From contig NZ_AQPF01000012.1 of the NCBI RefSeq assembly GCF_009846745.1, positions 1 through 64,000 of the forward strand: 64,000 nucleotides of DNA, given 5' to 3'. The notes beneath the pieces are model-generated. The model was given only the letters and a program-made list of their open reading frames with translations, searched no databases and was not told where the DNA came from. Each line of letters opens with the position of its first letter. Positions within the stretch are counted from its first letter, which is position 1. The stretch is from Alloalcanivorax xiamenensis. GTDB lineage: Bacteria; Pseudomonadota; Gammaproteobacteria; Pseudomonadales; Alcanivoracaceae. Below, in pieces: positions 31,378-40,186 of this stretch. The position numbers were made by a program, and so were the translations under genes.

Positions 31378-32292
31378 TTATTGTCGCTTCAAGATCACAT
31401 ACCAGGGTGTGAAGCGTTGTACCTTCAGGTTCAGGGCGTCGCTCAGTAGCGCCAGGGCCGCGTCGCTGTCGTCGGCGGGCAGCACGCCGGTAAAGTGGGG
31501 AGCACGCTGGCCGGCGGTCAGCGTTTCATCCAGCACCAGCATACCGGCACGGTGGTGACTCAGACGCTCGACCACTTGCGGCAGAGGGGTGTTGTTGAAG
31601 ACCAGTTGTCCGTCCGCCCAATCCGGCCGATGGGCAGGGGCGGTACTCTGGGCGATCAATCCATCGCGGTTCAGGTCGGCTTGTTGCCCGGAAGCCAGGC
31701 GGAGGGGGGCGCCGCCGTTATGGGAGGTCACGGCCACGGTGGATTCCTGCACCGCCACCCGGCTGTAGGTGTCCGCCAGTTTCACCGTGTACTGGGTGCC
31801 CAGGGCGGTGGCGCTGATGTCCCGCGTCTCTACCTGGAAAGGCGCATCCTGGCCCTTGGCCACGGTGGCGAGCAGTTCGCCGCGCACCAGTTTCACGGTG
31901 CGGGCCCCTTCGCTGTAGTCCAGATCCATGGCGCTGTTGCTGTTAAGCACGATCTGGCTGCCGTCGGGCAGGGGCACGGTGCGGATCTCGCCGGCGGCGG
32001 TGCGATAGTCCGCGCCCCAATAGGCCCAGGGAAGCTGGGTGCCGGACCAGGCCAGCAGTAGCAGCGAGCCCAGGCCGGTCAGTTGACGCCGGCGTTTGCG
32101 GCGTCGTTCGAGGGCGGGTTCGGGAGCCTGCCATATTCGCTGGATCTGCTCGAGCACCTGGCGTCGCCGAGGATCCCCCGCCTGCCAGATTTCGCACTCG
32201 GCTTGCAGCCGCGCGCGCTCATCGGAGCCGGCCTCCTGCAAGGCCACCACCCATTCGGCGGCTTGCTGGCGGATACGGTTCAAGTCCGACAC
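31378..32292 (-). CDS. FecR-family anti-sigma factor
   Basis: The 304-residue protein has an N-terminal cytoplasmic domain (WVVALQEAGSDERARL...WQAGDPRRR). One transmembrane segment follows at about 68-90. A periplasmic FecR domain (VPLPDGSQIVLNSNSAMDLDY, VKLVRGELLATVAKG, FQVETRDISATALGTQYTV) and a C-terminal STN-like domain complete it. It relays receptor occupancy to the sigma factor. The gene overlaps the sigma gene by 13 bases. Confidence 0.93.
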   Translation of the reverse strand: MSDLNRIRQQAAEWVVALQEAGSDERARLQAECEIWQAGDPRRRQVLEQIQRIWQAPEPALERRRKRRRQLTGLGSLLLLAWSGTQLPWAYWGADYRTAAGEIRTVPLPDGSQIVLNSNSAMDLDYSEGARTVKLVRGELLATVAKGQDAPFQVETRDISATALGTQYTVKLADTYSRVAVQESTVAVTSHNGGAPLRLASGQQADLNRDGLIAQSTAPAHRPDWADGQLVFNNTPLPQVVERLSHHRAGMLVLDETLTAGQRAPHFTGVLPADDSDAALALLSDALNLKVQRFTPWYVILKRQ

Positions 32293-32843
32293 GGCGGGTC
32301 CAGGCTGTCATAGAGCCGGGCGTGGCAATGGGCCAGCGCCCGGGCCAGGTATTGTTTGACGCTGCTTTCGGAGACCGACAGCCGGCGTCCGATCTGTCGG
32401 TAACTGAGTCCTTCAAGGCGTGCCATGAGGAAGGCGCGGCGGGGCTTTTCCGGTAACTCGTCGACCAGCAGCTTGACGACACTGACCAGCAGATTCCGGG
32501 CCGCCGCGATCTCCGCCGGTCCCCGGATGTCCCGGGTTTCCAGCAAGATGGCGACCTGGCGCAGGGCTTCCTCCTCCACCTGTTTGCGGTGGTGGCGGTT
32601 GATCAGCAGGCGGCTGGCAATGACCAGAAGATAAGCACGCGGCTCGCGCAGTGCCTCCAGGGGCTGGTCGCCGAGAATCAGGCGCAGGAAAGTATCATGG
32701 CTCAGATCCGCGGCGTCCTGGGGACAGCGCAGGCGACGATGCAGCCAGTGGGTCAGCCAGCCGTGATGCGCCTCATACAAAGCGCTGATCTCGCCTTGGG
32801 AGCGAGGAGGCAAGGGCTGTGGGTTAGTGGCTGTCCCGGTCAT
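32280..32843 (-). CDS. FecI-type ECF sigma factor
   Basis: The 187-residue sigma-70 family protein of the ECF/FecI group has region 2 (LYEAHHGWLTHWLHRRL...DAADLSHDTFLRLI) and region 4 (PRRAFLMARLEGLSYRQIG..LSVSESSVKQYLARALAHC). It should direct RNA polymerase to the receptor operon when FecR signals iron-siderophore arrival. A Fur-like box lies just upstream, so expression is probably iron-repressed. Confidence 0.93.
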   Translation of the reverse strand: MTGTATNPQPLPPRSQGEISALYEAHHGWLTHWLHRRLRCPQDAADLSHDTFLRLILGDQPLEALREPRAYLLVIASRLLINRHHRKQVEEEALRQVAILLETRDIRGPAEIAAARNLLVSVVKLLVDELPEKPRRAFLMARLEGLSYRQIGRRLSVSESSVKQYLARALAHCHARLYDSLDPPCRT

Positions 32844-32866
32844 GAGTTCCGATACTGTGCTTCAGA

Positions 32867-32885
32867 ATTGAGAGTGATTATCAAT
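32867..32885 (-). promoter_or_regulatory. Fur box-like operator of the iron-uptake operon
   Basis: Read on the minus strand the 19 bases are ATTGATAATCACTCTCAAT. TGATAATCACTCTC matches the Fur consensus TGATAATCATTATC at 12 of 14 positions. It lies about 25-45 bases before the sigma-factor start and may also affect the divergent OsmC-YcaO gene. Confidence 0.75.
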
Positions 32886-33018
32886 TAAAGGCAAAAAGGC
32901 TGCAACCGGGCGTGTTTTTGCACCCCCTCGAGCCCGCCAAGACGAACCCCTGCAAAATCAGGATAATGGCGCTCATCCAAGCCCCCGAGCGCCAAACTCC
33001 CCAACCCGGATCCCTCCC

Positions 33019-35211
33019 ATGGAAATCAAGGTCAACTTCCTCGACAACCTCCGCCTGGAAGCCAAGTTCGACGACTTCACCGTCGTCACCGATCAGCCGA
33101 TCCGCTACAAGGGTGACGGTTCGGCACCGAGCCCGTTCGATTACTTCCTGGCGTCGTCGGCACTGTGCGCGGCTTACTTCGTCAAGGTGTACTGCAAGGC
33201 GCGAGATATCCCCACCGACAATATCCGATTGTCGCAGAACAACATCGTCGACCCGGAGAACCGCTACAACCAGATCTTCCGTATTCAGGTGGAGCTGCCG
33301 GAAGACATTTCCGACAAGGACCGGCAAGGCATTCTGCGCTCCATCGATCGTTGCACGGTGAAGAAGGTGGTACAGACCGGGCCGGAGTTTCAGATAGAGA
33401 CGGTGGAGAATCTGGACGAGGATGCCCAGGCGTTGTTGATGGCGGGGCTCGATGGTGCGTCGCGCACCTATATCGAGGGCAAGGACCGGCCGCTGGAGGA
33501 GACCATCGCCACCATGACCGGGCTCCTCGAAGAGCTGGGCATGAAGATCGAGATCGCTTCCTGGCGGAATATCGTGCCGCATGTTTGGTCTCTGCACATT
33601 CGCGATGCGGCGTCGCCGATGTGCTTCACCAACGGCAAGGGCGCCACCAAGGAAAGTGCGTTGTGTTCGGCCCTGGGGGAATTCATCGAACGGCTGAGCT
33701 GCAATTTCTTCTACAACGATCAGTTTTTCGGTGAGGAGATTGCCAACAGTGCCTTCGTGCATTACCCGAACGAGCGCTGGTTCCCGCCTGGCCCGGAGGA
33801 CGAACTGCCCGAAGGCATTCTGGATGAGCGTTGTCTGGCCATTTATGACCCCGAGGGCGAGCTGCGCGGCTCCAATCTGATTGATACCAATTCCGGTAAT
33901 GTGGAACGGGGCATTTGCTCTCTGCCTTTCGAGCGCCGCTCGGATGGCGAGACGGTCTGGTTTCCCTCCAATCTGATTGAGAATTTGTTTCTCAGTAACG
34001 GCATGAGCGCCGGCAATACTCTGCCCGAAGCGCAGGTGCAGTGTCTGTCGGAAATTTTCGAACGGGCGGTAAAAAAACAGATTATCGAGGAGGAGTTGGC
34101 TCTGCCGGACGTGCCGCCGGCGGTGTTGGCGAAATATCCGAACCTGGTGGAGGGCGTTGAGGCACTGGAAGCCCAGGGGTTCCCGGTGCTGGTCAAGGAC
34201 GCTTCCCTGGGCGGCCAATTCCCGGTGGCCTGCGTGGCGTTGATGAACCCGCGCACCGGCGGTGTGTTCGTTTCTTTCGGCGCGCATCCGAGCATGGCGG
34301 TGGCCCTGGAGCGCAGTCTGACGGAACTGCTGCAAGGGCGGAGTTTCGAGGGGCTGAACGATTTCCCGCCGCCAACCTTCAACAACCTGGCGGTGACCGA
34401 ACCCAACAACTATGTGGAACACTTTATCGATTCCAGCGGCGTGGTGTCCTGGCGTTTCTTCAGCGCCAAGGCGGATTATGACTTCCACGAATGGGATTTC
34501 TCCGGCACCACGGTGGAAGAAGCGACAAAGCTGTTCGATATCCTGGGGGAGATGGGCAAGGAAGTGTACATGGCGGTCCATGAGGACCTGGGCGCGCCGG
34601 TGTGCCGGATTCTGGTCCCCGGTTACTCCGAGGTGTACCCGGTGGACGATCTGATCTGGGACAACACCAACAAGGCCCTGGATTATCGGGAAGATGTCCT
34701 CAATCTTCATCGGCTGAGTGACGATCAACTGGCTGACCTGGCCGGGCACTTGGAAGAAAGCCAGATCGACGACTACACCGACATCATTACCCTGATCGGC
34801 ATCGAGTTCGATGAAAACACCGTCTGGGGGCAACTCACGGTTCTGGAGTTGAAGTTGCTGATCAACCTGGCACTGGGACAGCACGAGGAGGCCCTGGAGC
34901 GAGTGGAGGCCTTCCTGCAATACAACGACAATACGGTGGAGCGCAATCTGTTCTACCGAGCAGTTAGTGCCGTGCTGGAGATCACGCTGGACCAGGAGCT
35001 GGAATTGGACCACTACTTGGTGAACCTGCGTCGTATGTATGGCGAGGACACCATGAGTACCGTGGTCGGCGCCGTGGATGGCTCCATCCGCTTCCCGGGA
35101 TTGACGCCCACCAACATGCAGCTGGAGGGTCTGGACAAGCACCTGCGCTTGATCGAGAGCTACAAAAAACTCCATGCGGCGCGGGCGGCGAAGGCGGTTA
35201 CACAGAGATGA
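33019..35211 (+). CDS. OsmC-YcaO fusion protein
   Basis: The 730-residue fusion has an OsmC-like domain at 1-135 (RYKGDGSAPSPFDYFLASSALCAAYFVKVYC, with the OsmC cysteine position). A YcaO domain follows at about 140-560: FTNGKGATKESALCSALGEFIERLSCNFFY, then LPEAQVQCLSEIFERAVKK and PSMAVALERSLTELLQG. ExxxR and ExxE-type ATP/Mg positions are retained. A helical C-terminal tail resembles the E. coli YcaO extension. YcaO domains activate amide backbones with ATP, and E. coli YcaO supports S12 methylthiolation. No RiPP precursor or partner is nearby, so a housekeeping role is more likely. Confidence 0.92.
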   Translation: MEIKVNFLDNLRLEAKFDDFTVVTDQPIRYKGDGSAPSPFDYFLASSALCAAYFVKVYCKARDIPTDNIRLSQNNIVDPENRYNQIFRIQVELPEDISDKDRQGILRSIDRCTVKKVVQTGPEFQIETVENLDEDAQALLMAGLDGASRTYIEGKDRPLEETIATMTGLLEELGMKIEIASWRNIVPHVWSLHIRDAASPMCFTNGKGATKESALCSALGEFIERLSCNFFYNDQFFGEEIANSAFVHYPNERWFPPGPEDELPEGILDERCLAIYDPEGELRGSNLIDTNSGNVERGICSLPFERRSDGETVWFPSNLIENLFLSNGMSAGNTLPEAQVQCLSEIFERAVKKQIIEEELALPDVPPAVLAKYPNLVEGVEALEAQGFPVLVKDASLGGQFPVACVALMNPRTGGVFVSFGAHPSMAVALERSLTELLQGRSFEGLNDFPPPTFNNLAVTEPNNYVEHFIDSSGVVSWRFFSAKADYDFHEWDFSGTTVEEATKLFDILGEMGKEVYMAVHEDLGAPVCRILVPGYSEVYPVDDLIWDNTNKALDYREDVLNLHRLSDDQLADLAGHLEESQIDDYTDIITLIGIEFDENTVWGQLTVLELKLLINLALGQHEEALERVEAFLQYNDNTVERNLFYRAVSAVLEITLDQELELDHYLVNLRRMYGEDTMSTVVGAVDGSIRFPGLTPTNMQLEGLDKHLRLIESYKKLHAARAAKAVTQR

Positions 35212-35218
35212 ACCGCCT

Positions 35219-35293
35219 AAGCCGCCGCGGAGCCGCTGTGGAAGCCAATCCTGCTGGCGAACCTCTGGGTATTCGCTTGCAAGGCAATCTCCT
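35219..35293. repeat. Degenerate REP/BIME pair
   Basis: GCCGCGGAGCCGCTGTGGAA, CTGCTGGCGAAC and GTATTCGCTTGCAAGGCAAT are decayed versions of the units at the window start, in the same order and orientation. They lie right after the OsmC-YcaO stop. Confidence 0.55.
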
Positions 35294-35419
35294 TCACCGG
35301 CTTGATGGACCGTTGATAGCAACGGCTCCGGCGTCTTGAAAGAGCATCACCTGAAACGGCGCACAATGATGGGCCTGGCTTGTTAAGCTGCTTTGAGATG
35401 ATGTCGAGGGAGCATCGGT

Positions 35420-36394
35420 ATGAAGGCGGTGATGATTTCAGGTTGGGGACGTAACCCTCGCTTGGTGGTCCGGGAGATGCCGGAGCCCGGTGAACCGGGG
35501 CCGGATGACGTTCTGGTGCGAGTGCAGGCGGCCTCCGTAAATCCCAAGGACTGGAAGCTCAACTACCACCTCGCCTTGTTGGCGACTCCGGCGCTGAGTC
35601 GTCGACTCCCGCCGCTATTTGGCGATGACCTGGCGGGGACGGTGATCGCGACCGGGAGTCATGTGTCCGACTTCGAAGTGGGGGACGCGGTTTATGGCAT
35701 GGACATGAATCTGCGTACCGCGTCCCTGGCGGAACGAACGCGTATCAGCCAGTTCCGCATCGCCAAGAAGCCAGTCTCCTTGTCGTTTCGTGAGGCGGCG
35801 GCGATGCCGCTGGCGGCGCTCACCGCATTGCAAGGGATGCGCAAGGGAGGAATCAAGGCCGGCAGCAAGGTGCTGATCATCGGCGCCTCCGGTGGGGTGG
35901 GTACTTTCGCGGTACAGATTGCCAAGGCGCTCGGCGCCCAGGTGGCCGGTGTGTGTAGCGGTAAGAATACGGAACTCGTCCGTAACCTTGGTGCCGATGA
36001 GGTGATCGACTATACCCTTGGAGATTACCGTCATGGTAACGGGGCCTTCGATTTGGTCTTTGATGTGGCCGCCAATGAATCCCCTCGCGGTTGTGCTGAT
36101 CTGACCGCTCCCGGCGGCTGGTTCATTTCCACCGGAGGTCACGCCCGGTCGATGCTGGGGACGCCGATACATCGTATGTTGGGCCGGAATGCGGCGAACA
36201 TCATGGTAGCTCCCCGGCGCAGGGATCTGGAGACCCTGTCAGCCCTGGTGGATGACGGAAAACTCAGGCCGGTGATCGACAGTGAATTTGATCTTGCCGA
36301 TATCGAGCAGGCCTACCAGCGTAGTCGCACCGGGCGCTGTCGGGGAAAGGTGGTGGTGGGCGTTGCCGAGGAGGGAGTCGCTCGGAACGCTTGA
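35420..36394 (+). CDS. NAD(P)-dependent quinone-oxidoreductase-like dehydrogenase
   Basis: The 324-residue medium-chain dehydrogenase lacks zinc ligands. GroES-like N-terminal half (VQAASVNPKDWK, FGDDLAGTVIATGSHVSDF) and Rossmann domain GASGGVGTFAVQIAKALGA place it in the quinone oxidoreductase / RTN4IP1-like group. It reduces an unsaturated or quinone-type substrate with NADPH, and the exact substrate is not evident. It precedes an MFS gene by 14 bases, and the two may form an operon with the methyltransferase. Confidence 0.88.
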   Translation: MKAVMISGWGRNPRLVVREMPEPGEPGPDDVLVRVQAASVNPKDWKLNYHLALLATPALSRRLPPLFGDDLAGTVIATGSHVSDFEVGDAVYGMDMNLRTASLAERTRISQFRIAKKPVSLSFREAAAMPLAALTALQGMRKGGIKAGSKVLIIGASGGVGTFAVQIAKALGAQVAGVCSGKNTELVRNLGADEVIDYTLGDYRHGNGAFDLVFDVAANESPRGCADLTAPGGWFISTGGHARSMLGTPIHRMLGRNAANIMVAPRRRDLETLSALVDDGKLRPVIDSEFDLADIEQAYQRSRTGRCRGKVVVGVAEEGVARNA

Positions 36395-36407
36395 TAAGGA
36401 AAGAGCG

Positions 36408-37649
36408 ATGCCGATAAATACAACGAAAAAAGCCATGGACGAAAAAAGCGACTTCTGCCGGGATATTTTTACTGCTCTGGGGTTATCCACCGGCGCAGCG
36501 GTTGCCCTGGGACTATCTCGATTCGCATACGGTTTACTGCTGCCGCCGATGCAGGTGGATTTGCAATGGACTTACGTGGAAGCCGGTGCTCTCAATACCG
36601 CCAATGGGGCGGGTTATATCGTCGGGGCCCTGGTGGCGGCCTGGCTGGCCCGGCGATGGGGAACGGCGCGAGCGTTCCTGGCCGGTTTCTCGGTGAGTGT
36701 TCTGGTCCTGCTTTTGACGGCAATGACGGCCAGCTTGTCTGCTCTGATCATGTTAAGAACCGTCGGTGGCGTTTCCACGGCGGTTACCTTCATTCTTGGC
36801 GCGGGTTTGGTTTCCGCGATCTGTCCGTTGGAAAACCCTCGTCGTCGTGGAGTCCTGGTGGGTGTGTATGTGGCGGGAGTCAGTATGGGCGTTATTCTCG
36901 CCGGCATGGCTTTACCGATCATCCTGCGGGAGGGGGCGCAGCGATGGCCGGAGGGTTGGACCGTGTTGGGTGTGCTCGGCGCCGCCGGCTTGCCCGCTGC
37001 CTGGCTGGCTGCCCGCCAGGTGCAACAGCCGGCGGGTGGCACCATGGCATTGTTGAATGCCCGGGAGTGCCGGCGGATCGCGCCGACGTTGATCGGCTAC
37101 GGTGTTTTCGGGGCCGGTTATGTCGGTTACATGACCTTCATTATGGCGCTGTTGCAAGAACAAGGAGGCAGTAGCGAGCAGATGATCTGGTTCTGGTTCA
37201 CACTGGGCCTGGTGTCCGCCGTTACCAATCTTCTATGGGGGCGGGTGCTGGGTGCCTTCAATGACGGTCGCGGGCCGGCCCTGGTATTCGCGACGGCCAT
37301 GCTGGGCACCCTGCCGGTGCTGCTCTATCCGGGGCCGATGGCGATGTTCCTGTCGGCGATCCTGTTCGGCGGCAGTTTCATGGCGGGCCCCACTTCGATC
37401 ACCATCGTTGCACAGCGTCAGTTGTCGGCCGCGTCCTGGACCGCCGCCATTTCGCTGCTGACGGTAGGGTTCGCGCTTGGCCAGACCATTGGCCCGATCC
37501 TGGCCGGTGCCATTTCCGATGTGGCGGGCAGCATTGAAGCCGGCTTTTGGGTGTCTCCGTTACTATTGGCTATTGCCGCCTGTGTGAATCTGTTGCAACG
37601 TCCCCCTGTACCGGCGGAGTCTCCGGCGCTTGCCGGTAAGTCCAGTTAG
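36408..37649 (+). CDS. YbfB/YjiJ-family MFS transporter
   Basis: The 413-residue protein has 12 predicted transmembrane helices. The family start (LGLSTGAAVALGLSRFAYGLLLPPM) and the motif GYIVGALVAAWLARRWG between helices 2 and 3 identify the YbfB/YjiJ MFS group. ATG 36408 follows AAGGAAAGAG and replaces the longer frame from 36282. It is likely an exporter or sugar/acid transporter of unknown substrate. Confidence 0.9.
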   Translation: MPINTTKKAMDEKSDFCRDIFTALGLSTGAAVALGLSRFAYGLLLPPMQVDLQWTYVEAGALNTANGAGYIVGALVAAWLARRWGTARAFLAGFSVSVLVLLLTAMTASLSALIMLRTVGGVSTAVTFILGAGLVSAICPLENPRRRGVLVGVYVAGVSMGVILAGMALPIILREGAQRWPEGWTVLGVLGAAGLPAAWLAARQVQQPAGGTMALLNARECRRIAPTLIGYGVFGAGYVGYMTFIMALLQEQGGSSEQMIWFWFTLGLVSAVTNLLWGRVLGAFNDGRGPALVFATAMLGTLPVLLYPGPMAMFLSAILFGGSFMAGPTSITIVAQRQLSAASWTAAISLLTVGFALGQTIGPILAGAISDVAGSIEAGFWVSPLLLAIAACVNLLQRPPVPAESPALAGKSS

Positions 37650-37671
37650 ACACCTTTCAGGAGTTGCGAGG

Positions 37672-38295
37672 ATGAAAAGCGCGAGAGTCTTCTGGGACAA
37701 GGCGGCGCCTCGTTACGCCCGGAGCCCGGTCAAGGACGAAGAAACCTACCGGAAGAAGCTGTCGATAACCCGGAGCTATCTCCAACGCGATTGGTCGGTG
37801 TTGGAGTTTGGCTGTGGTACCGGCAGTACCGCGATCCAACATGCCGCTCATGTGGGCCGGATTCTGGCCACGGATGTTTCTCCCAGAATGCTGGAGATCG
37901 CGGAAGGGAAGGTTCGTGAGGCGGGAATTACCAATATCCGCTTTCAGGAGGGCAGCCTGGACAGCCTGAAACTGATACCATCCAGTTTCGATGCGGTGTT
38001 GGGGTTGAATATCCTGCATCTGCTGGAGGAAGTGCCAGGTGCCGTCAGCAGGGTTTATGAGGTCCTCAAGCCCGGAGGTGTCTTTGTTTCCAGTACCGCG
38101 CTGGTCGCGGAAATGGCGTGGTATTGGCGAGGGACGATTCCCGTGATGCAGCGTCTGGGGTTGGCTCCCCATGTCAGCCCGTTGAGCCAGAAGGGACTGG
38201 TGGCACTATTGACCGATGCCGGGTTCTATATCGATCACGAATGGCGGGTGACCAGGGAATCGGTTTTCATTGTCGCCGGGAAGCCGTTGCCGTGA
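37672..38295 (+). CDS. Class I SAM-dependent methyltransferase
   Basis: The 207-residue protein has the SAM-binding motif VLEFGCGTGSTAI, then ATDVSPRMLEIAE and LGLNILHLLEEVPG, the usual UbiE-like order. A hydrophobic segment near AEMAWYWRGTIPV may associate with membranes. ATG 37672 is preceded by CAGGAGTTGCGAGG. It overlaps the next gene by four bases (GTGA). Confidence 0.88.
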   Translation: MKSARVFWDKAAPRYARSPVKDEETYRKKLSITRSYLQRDWSVLEFGCGTGSTAIQHAAHVGRILATDVSPRMLEIAEGKVREAGITNIRFQEGSLDSLKLIPSSFDAVLGLNILHLLEEVPGAVSRVYEVLKPGGVFVSSTALVAEMAWYWRGTIPVMQRLGLAPHVSPLSQKGLVALLTDAGFYIDHEWRVTRESVFIVAGKPLP

Positions 38296-38654
38296 ACTAC
38301 GAAGAATTCAACGCGTTCTGCCGTTCGCTGCCGGCGACCTCCCATGTCGTCCAGTGGGGTGGCTCCCACGTCTGGAAGGTGGGTGGCAAGGTTTTCGCCA
38401 TTGGCGGGTGGGCAAAGAATGGCAAGCCGGCCTTCACGTTCAAGGCTTCGGATCTTAACTTCCATATTCTGTCCGGGGAGCCGGGGTACCGGCCGGCACC
38501 CTATCTGGCCTCCCGCGGGATGAAGTGGATACAGCAGTACGACGCTCCCGATGAGTCGGATGAGGCGCTCCGATACTATATCAAGGAGTCCCACCGGATC
38601 GTTGCCTCGGGGCTGACCAGGAAAAAGCAGAGGGAGCTCGGGCTCATCGACTAG
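38292..38654 (+). CDS. MmcQ/YjbR family protein
   Basis: The 120-residue protein has the MmcQ/YjbR pattern: YEEFNAFCRSLPATSHVVQWGG, VWKVGGKVFAI, FKASDLNFHIL, and a C-terminal YIKESHRIVASGLTRKKQRELG. The family has a DNA-binding-like double-wing fold, and its function is unclear. The GTG at 38292 overlaps the methyltransferase stop and is the best-placed start codon, so translation is probably coupled. Confidence 0.85.
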   Translation: MNYEEFNAFCRSLPATSHVVQWGGSHVWKVGGKVFAIGGWAKNGKPAFTFKASDLNFHILSGEPGYRPAPYLASRGMKWIQQYDAPDESDEALRYYIKESHRIVASGLTRKKQRELGLID

Positions 38655-38669
38655 GAAAAAGCAGAACCG

Positions 38670-39509
38670 TTACCGGTTTTGCTGCTCCGACAACCGCTCT
38701 TCCAACGTGCCCAGGCGATTCTCCATGGTTCTCAACAGGTCCAACATCTCCTGCCGCTCATCGTGAGCGCGCTGATTTTCCCGCTCTCTTTCTTCCCGAA
38801 GTTCCAGATCGTGCACTTCTTGCGTGGCGTTGACGATAATGGCGATGAACAGGTTCAGAACCATGAAGCTGGAGATGAGAATAAAGGGAACGAAGAAGAC
38901 CCAGGCGTGAGGGAACTGTTCGATGACCGGACGGGCAATGCCCATGGACCAGCTTTCCAGTGTCATGATCTGGAACAAGGTGTAGATGCTGGCTCCGAGC
39001 GTGCCGAACCATTCCGGGAAGGCCTCGCCGAACAACTCCGTGCCCATTACGCCGAAAATATAGAACATCATCAGCAACAGCGCCGCGGTCCAGCCGATGC
39101 CGGGCAGGGAGTGCATCAAGGACTCCACCAGCATGCGCAATCGTTTGACCGTGGACAGGAGCCGCAATACCCGGAGGATGCGAAGGCTGCGCAGGATGGC
39201 CAACTGACCGGAGGTGGGCGCGAGGGAAATGCCGACGATAAGGAAGTCAAAGAGGTTCCAGCCGGAGCGAAAGAAGCGGGGGCCGAACGCAGCCAGCTTG
39301 ATCACAATCTCCGCCACGAACACCGCAAGGATAATGCTGTTGAGCAGGGCCAGTAACCCGCCGGCGGCTTCTTCCGCGGCGGTGGAAGTCTCCACCCCCA
39401 GAACGATGGCATTGAGGAGGATCAGGGCGGTAATCAGGTGCCGTACGGGCGGAGACTCGATCCACTCCCCAAGCCGTGTGCGCCAACCGTTCAGGACCAG
39501 CGTTGTCAT
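38670..39509 (-). CDS. Bacterial voltage-gated sodium channel (NaChBac/NavAb type)
   Basis: The 279-residue protein has the six-helix plan of one voltage-gated channel domain. The S4 sensor at 107-125 has arginines every third residue (R107, R110, R113, R116). The selectivity filter T183-L184-E185-S186-W187-S188-M189-G190 has the TLESWSM core of NavAb. Glu185 marks it as Na+-selective. A C-terminal coiled coil (about 232-275, ELREERERENQRAHDERQEM) should tetramerise the channel, as in other BacNavs. The start at 39509 has GGAGAG seven bases upstream. Confidence 0.93.
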   Translation of the reverse strand: MTTLVLNGWRTRLGEWIESPPVRHLITALILLNAIVLGVETSTAAEEAAGGLLALLNSIILAVFVAEIVIKLAAFGPRFFRSGWNLFDFLIVGISLAPTSGQLAILRSLRILRVLRLLSTVKRLRMLVESLMHSLPGIGWTAALLLMMFYIFGVMGTELFGEAFPEWFGTLGASIYTLFQIMTLESWSMGIARPVIEQFPHAWVFFVPFILISSFMVLNLFIAIIVNATQEVHDLELREERERENQRAHDERQEMLDLLRTMENRLGTLEERLSEQQNR

Positions 39510-39795
39510 ACTGTATCTCTCCGTTCGCAATTCCCTGGCGCCGCCGAGGCCGCTTCCGGCCGGCGCGTTCGGCGCGCAGTATACATCGTGTGGTTAGTGA
39601 GGCCGACAGGGGATCGATTGCTATCATCCATTGCTATCCCCGCCCCAGGGACGCCCCCGGGTACTAATGACCAGGAGAGAAAGAAATAATTCCGTTTTAT
39701 GTCCTGTCTTTTCGGTGTTATTCAATATGCGATGGTTTACGGTGTGAGCTGTTGGAATGATGTGTTGTAAAGATAAGGCCATCTGAAGGTGAAGT

Positions 39796-40035
39796 ATGAA
39801 GAACGCTTATTTAGTGATCGGCATCCTGTGTGCCCTATACACTATCGCTGATCTCCTTGGGTTCTTACCTGTCGATTTATGGATCAGGACTTGGGAATGG
39901 CTTTTTGTTCATAACCCACAGCCTCAATACTATAAAATAGTTCCAGATAGCGGACTTCATTATGACCCTTTTATTTCCGGTGTCTTGGCCATAATTTTTA
40001 TTACCTACGGCCTTCATGGCAGGAGAAAGGCCTGA
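39796..40035 (+). CDS. Small two-helix membrane protein
   Basis: The 79-residue hypothetical protein has an N-terminal helix (residues 5-27, VIGILCALYTIADLLGFL) and a C-terminal helix (about 57-73, FISGVLAIIFITYGL), with a short tryptophan-rich periplasmic loop (WEWLFVHNPQPQYYKIV). AAGGTGAAG precedes the ATG. It lies in a 600-bp stretch of lower GC. Function unknown. Confidence 0.5.
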   Translation: MKNAYLVIGILCALYTIADLLGFLPVDLWIRTWEWLFVHNPQPQYYKIVPDSGLHYDPFISGVLAIIFITYGLHGRRKA

Positions 40036-40186
40036 TCTTATATTGCTGTGTCCCTGTGTCCCGAGGTGGTAACGGTATGGCCTGCGGTGAGCCCCTGGAG
40101 GGGTGGGTTGGTTCGGAAAACTGAATTAAAGTCCTTTTGGGTTATGAGAAGGGATCATTTTCTTTGAAGTAAGGGCTCAAACAGGT

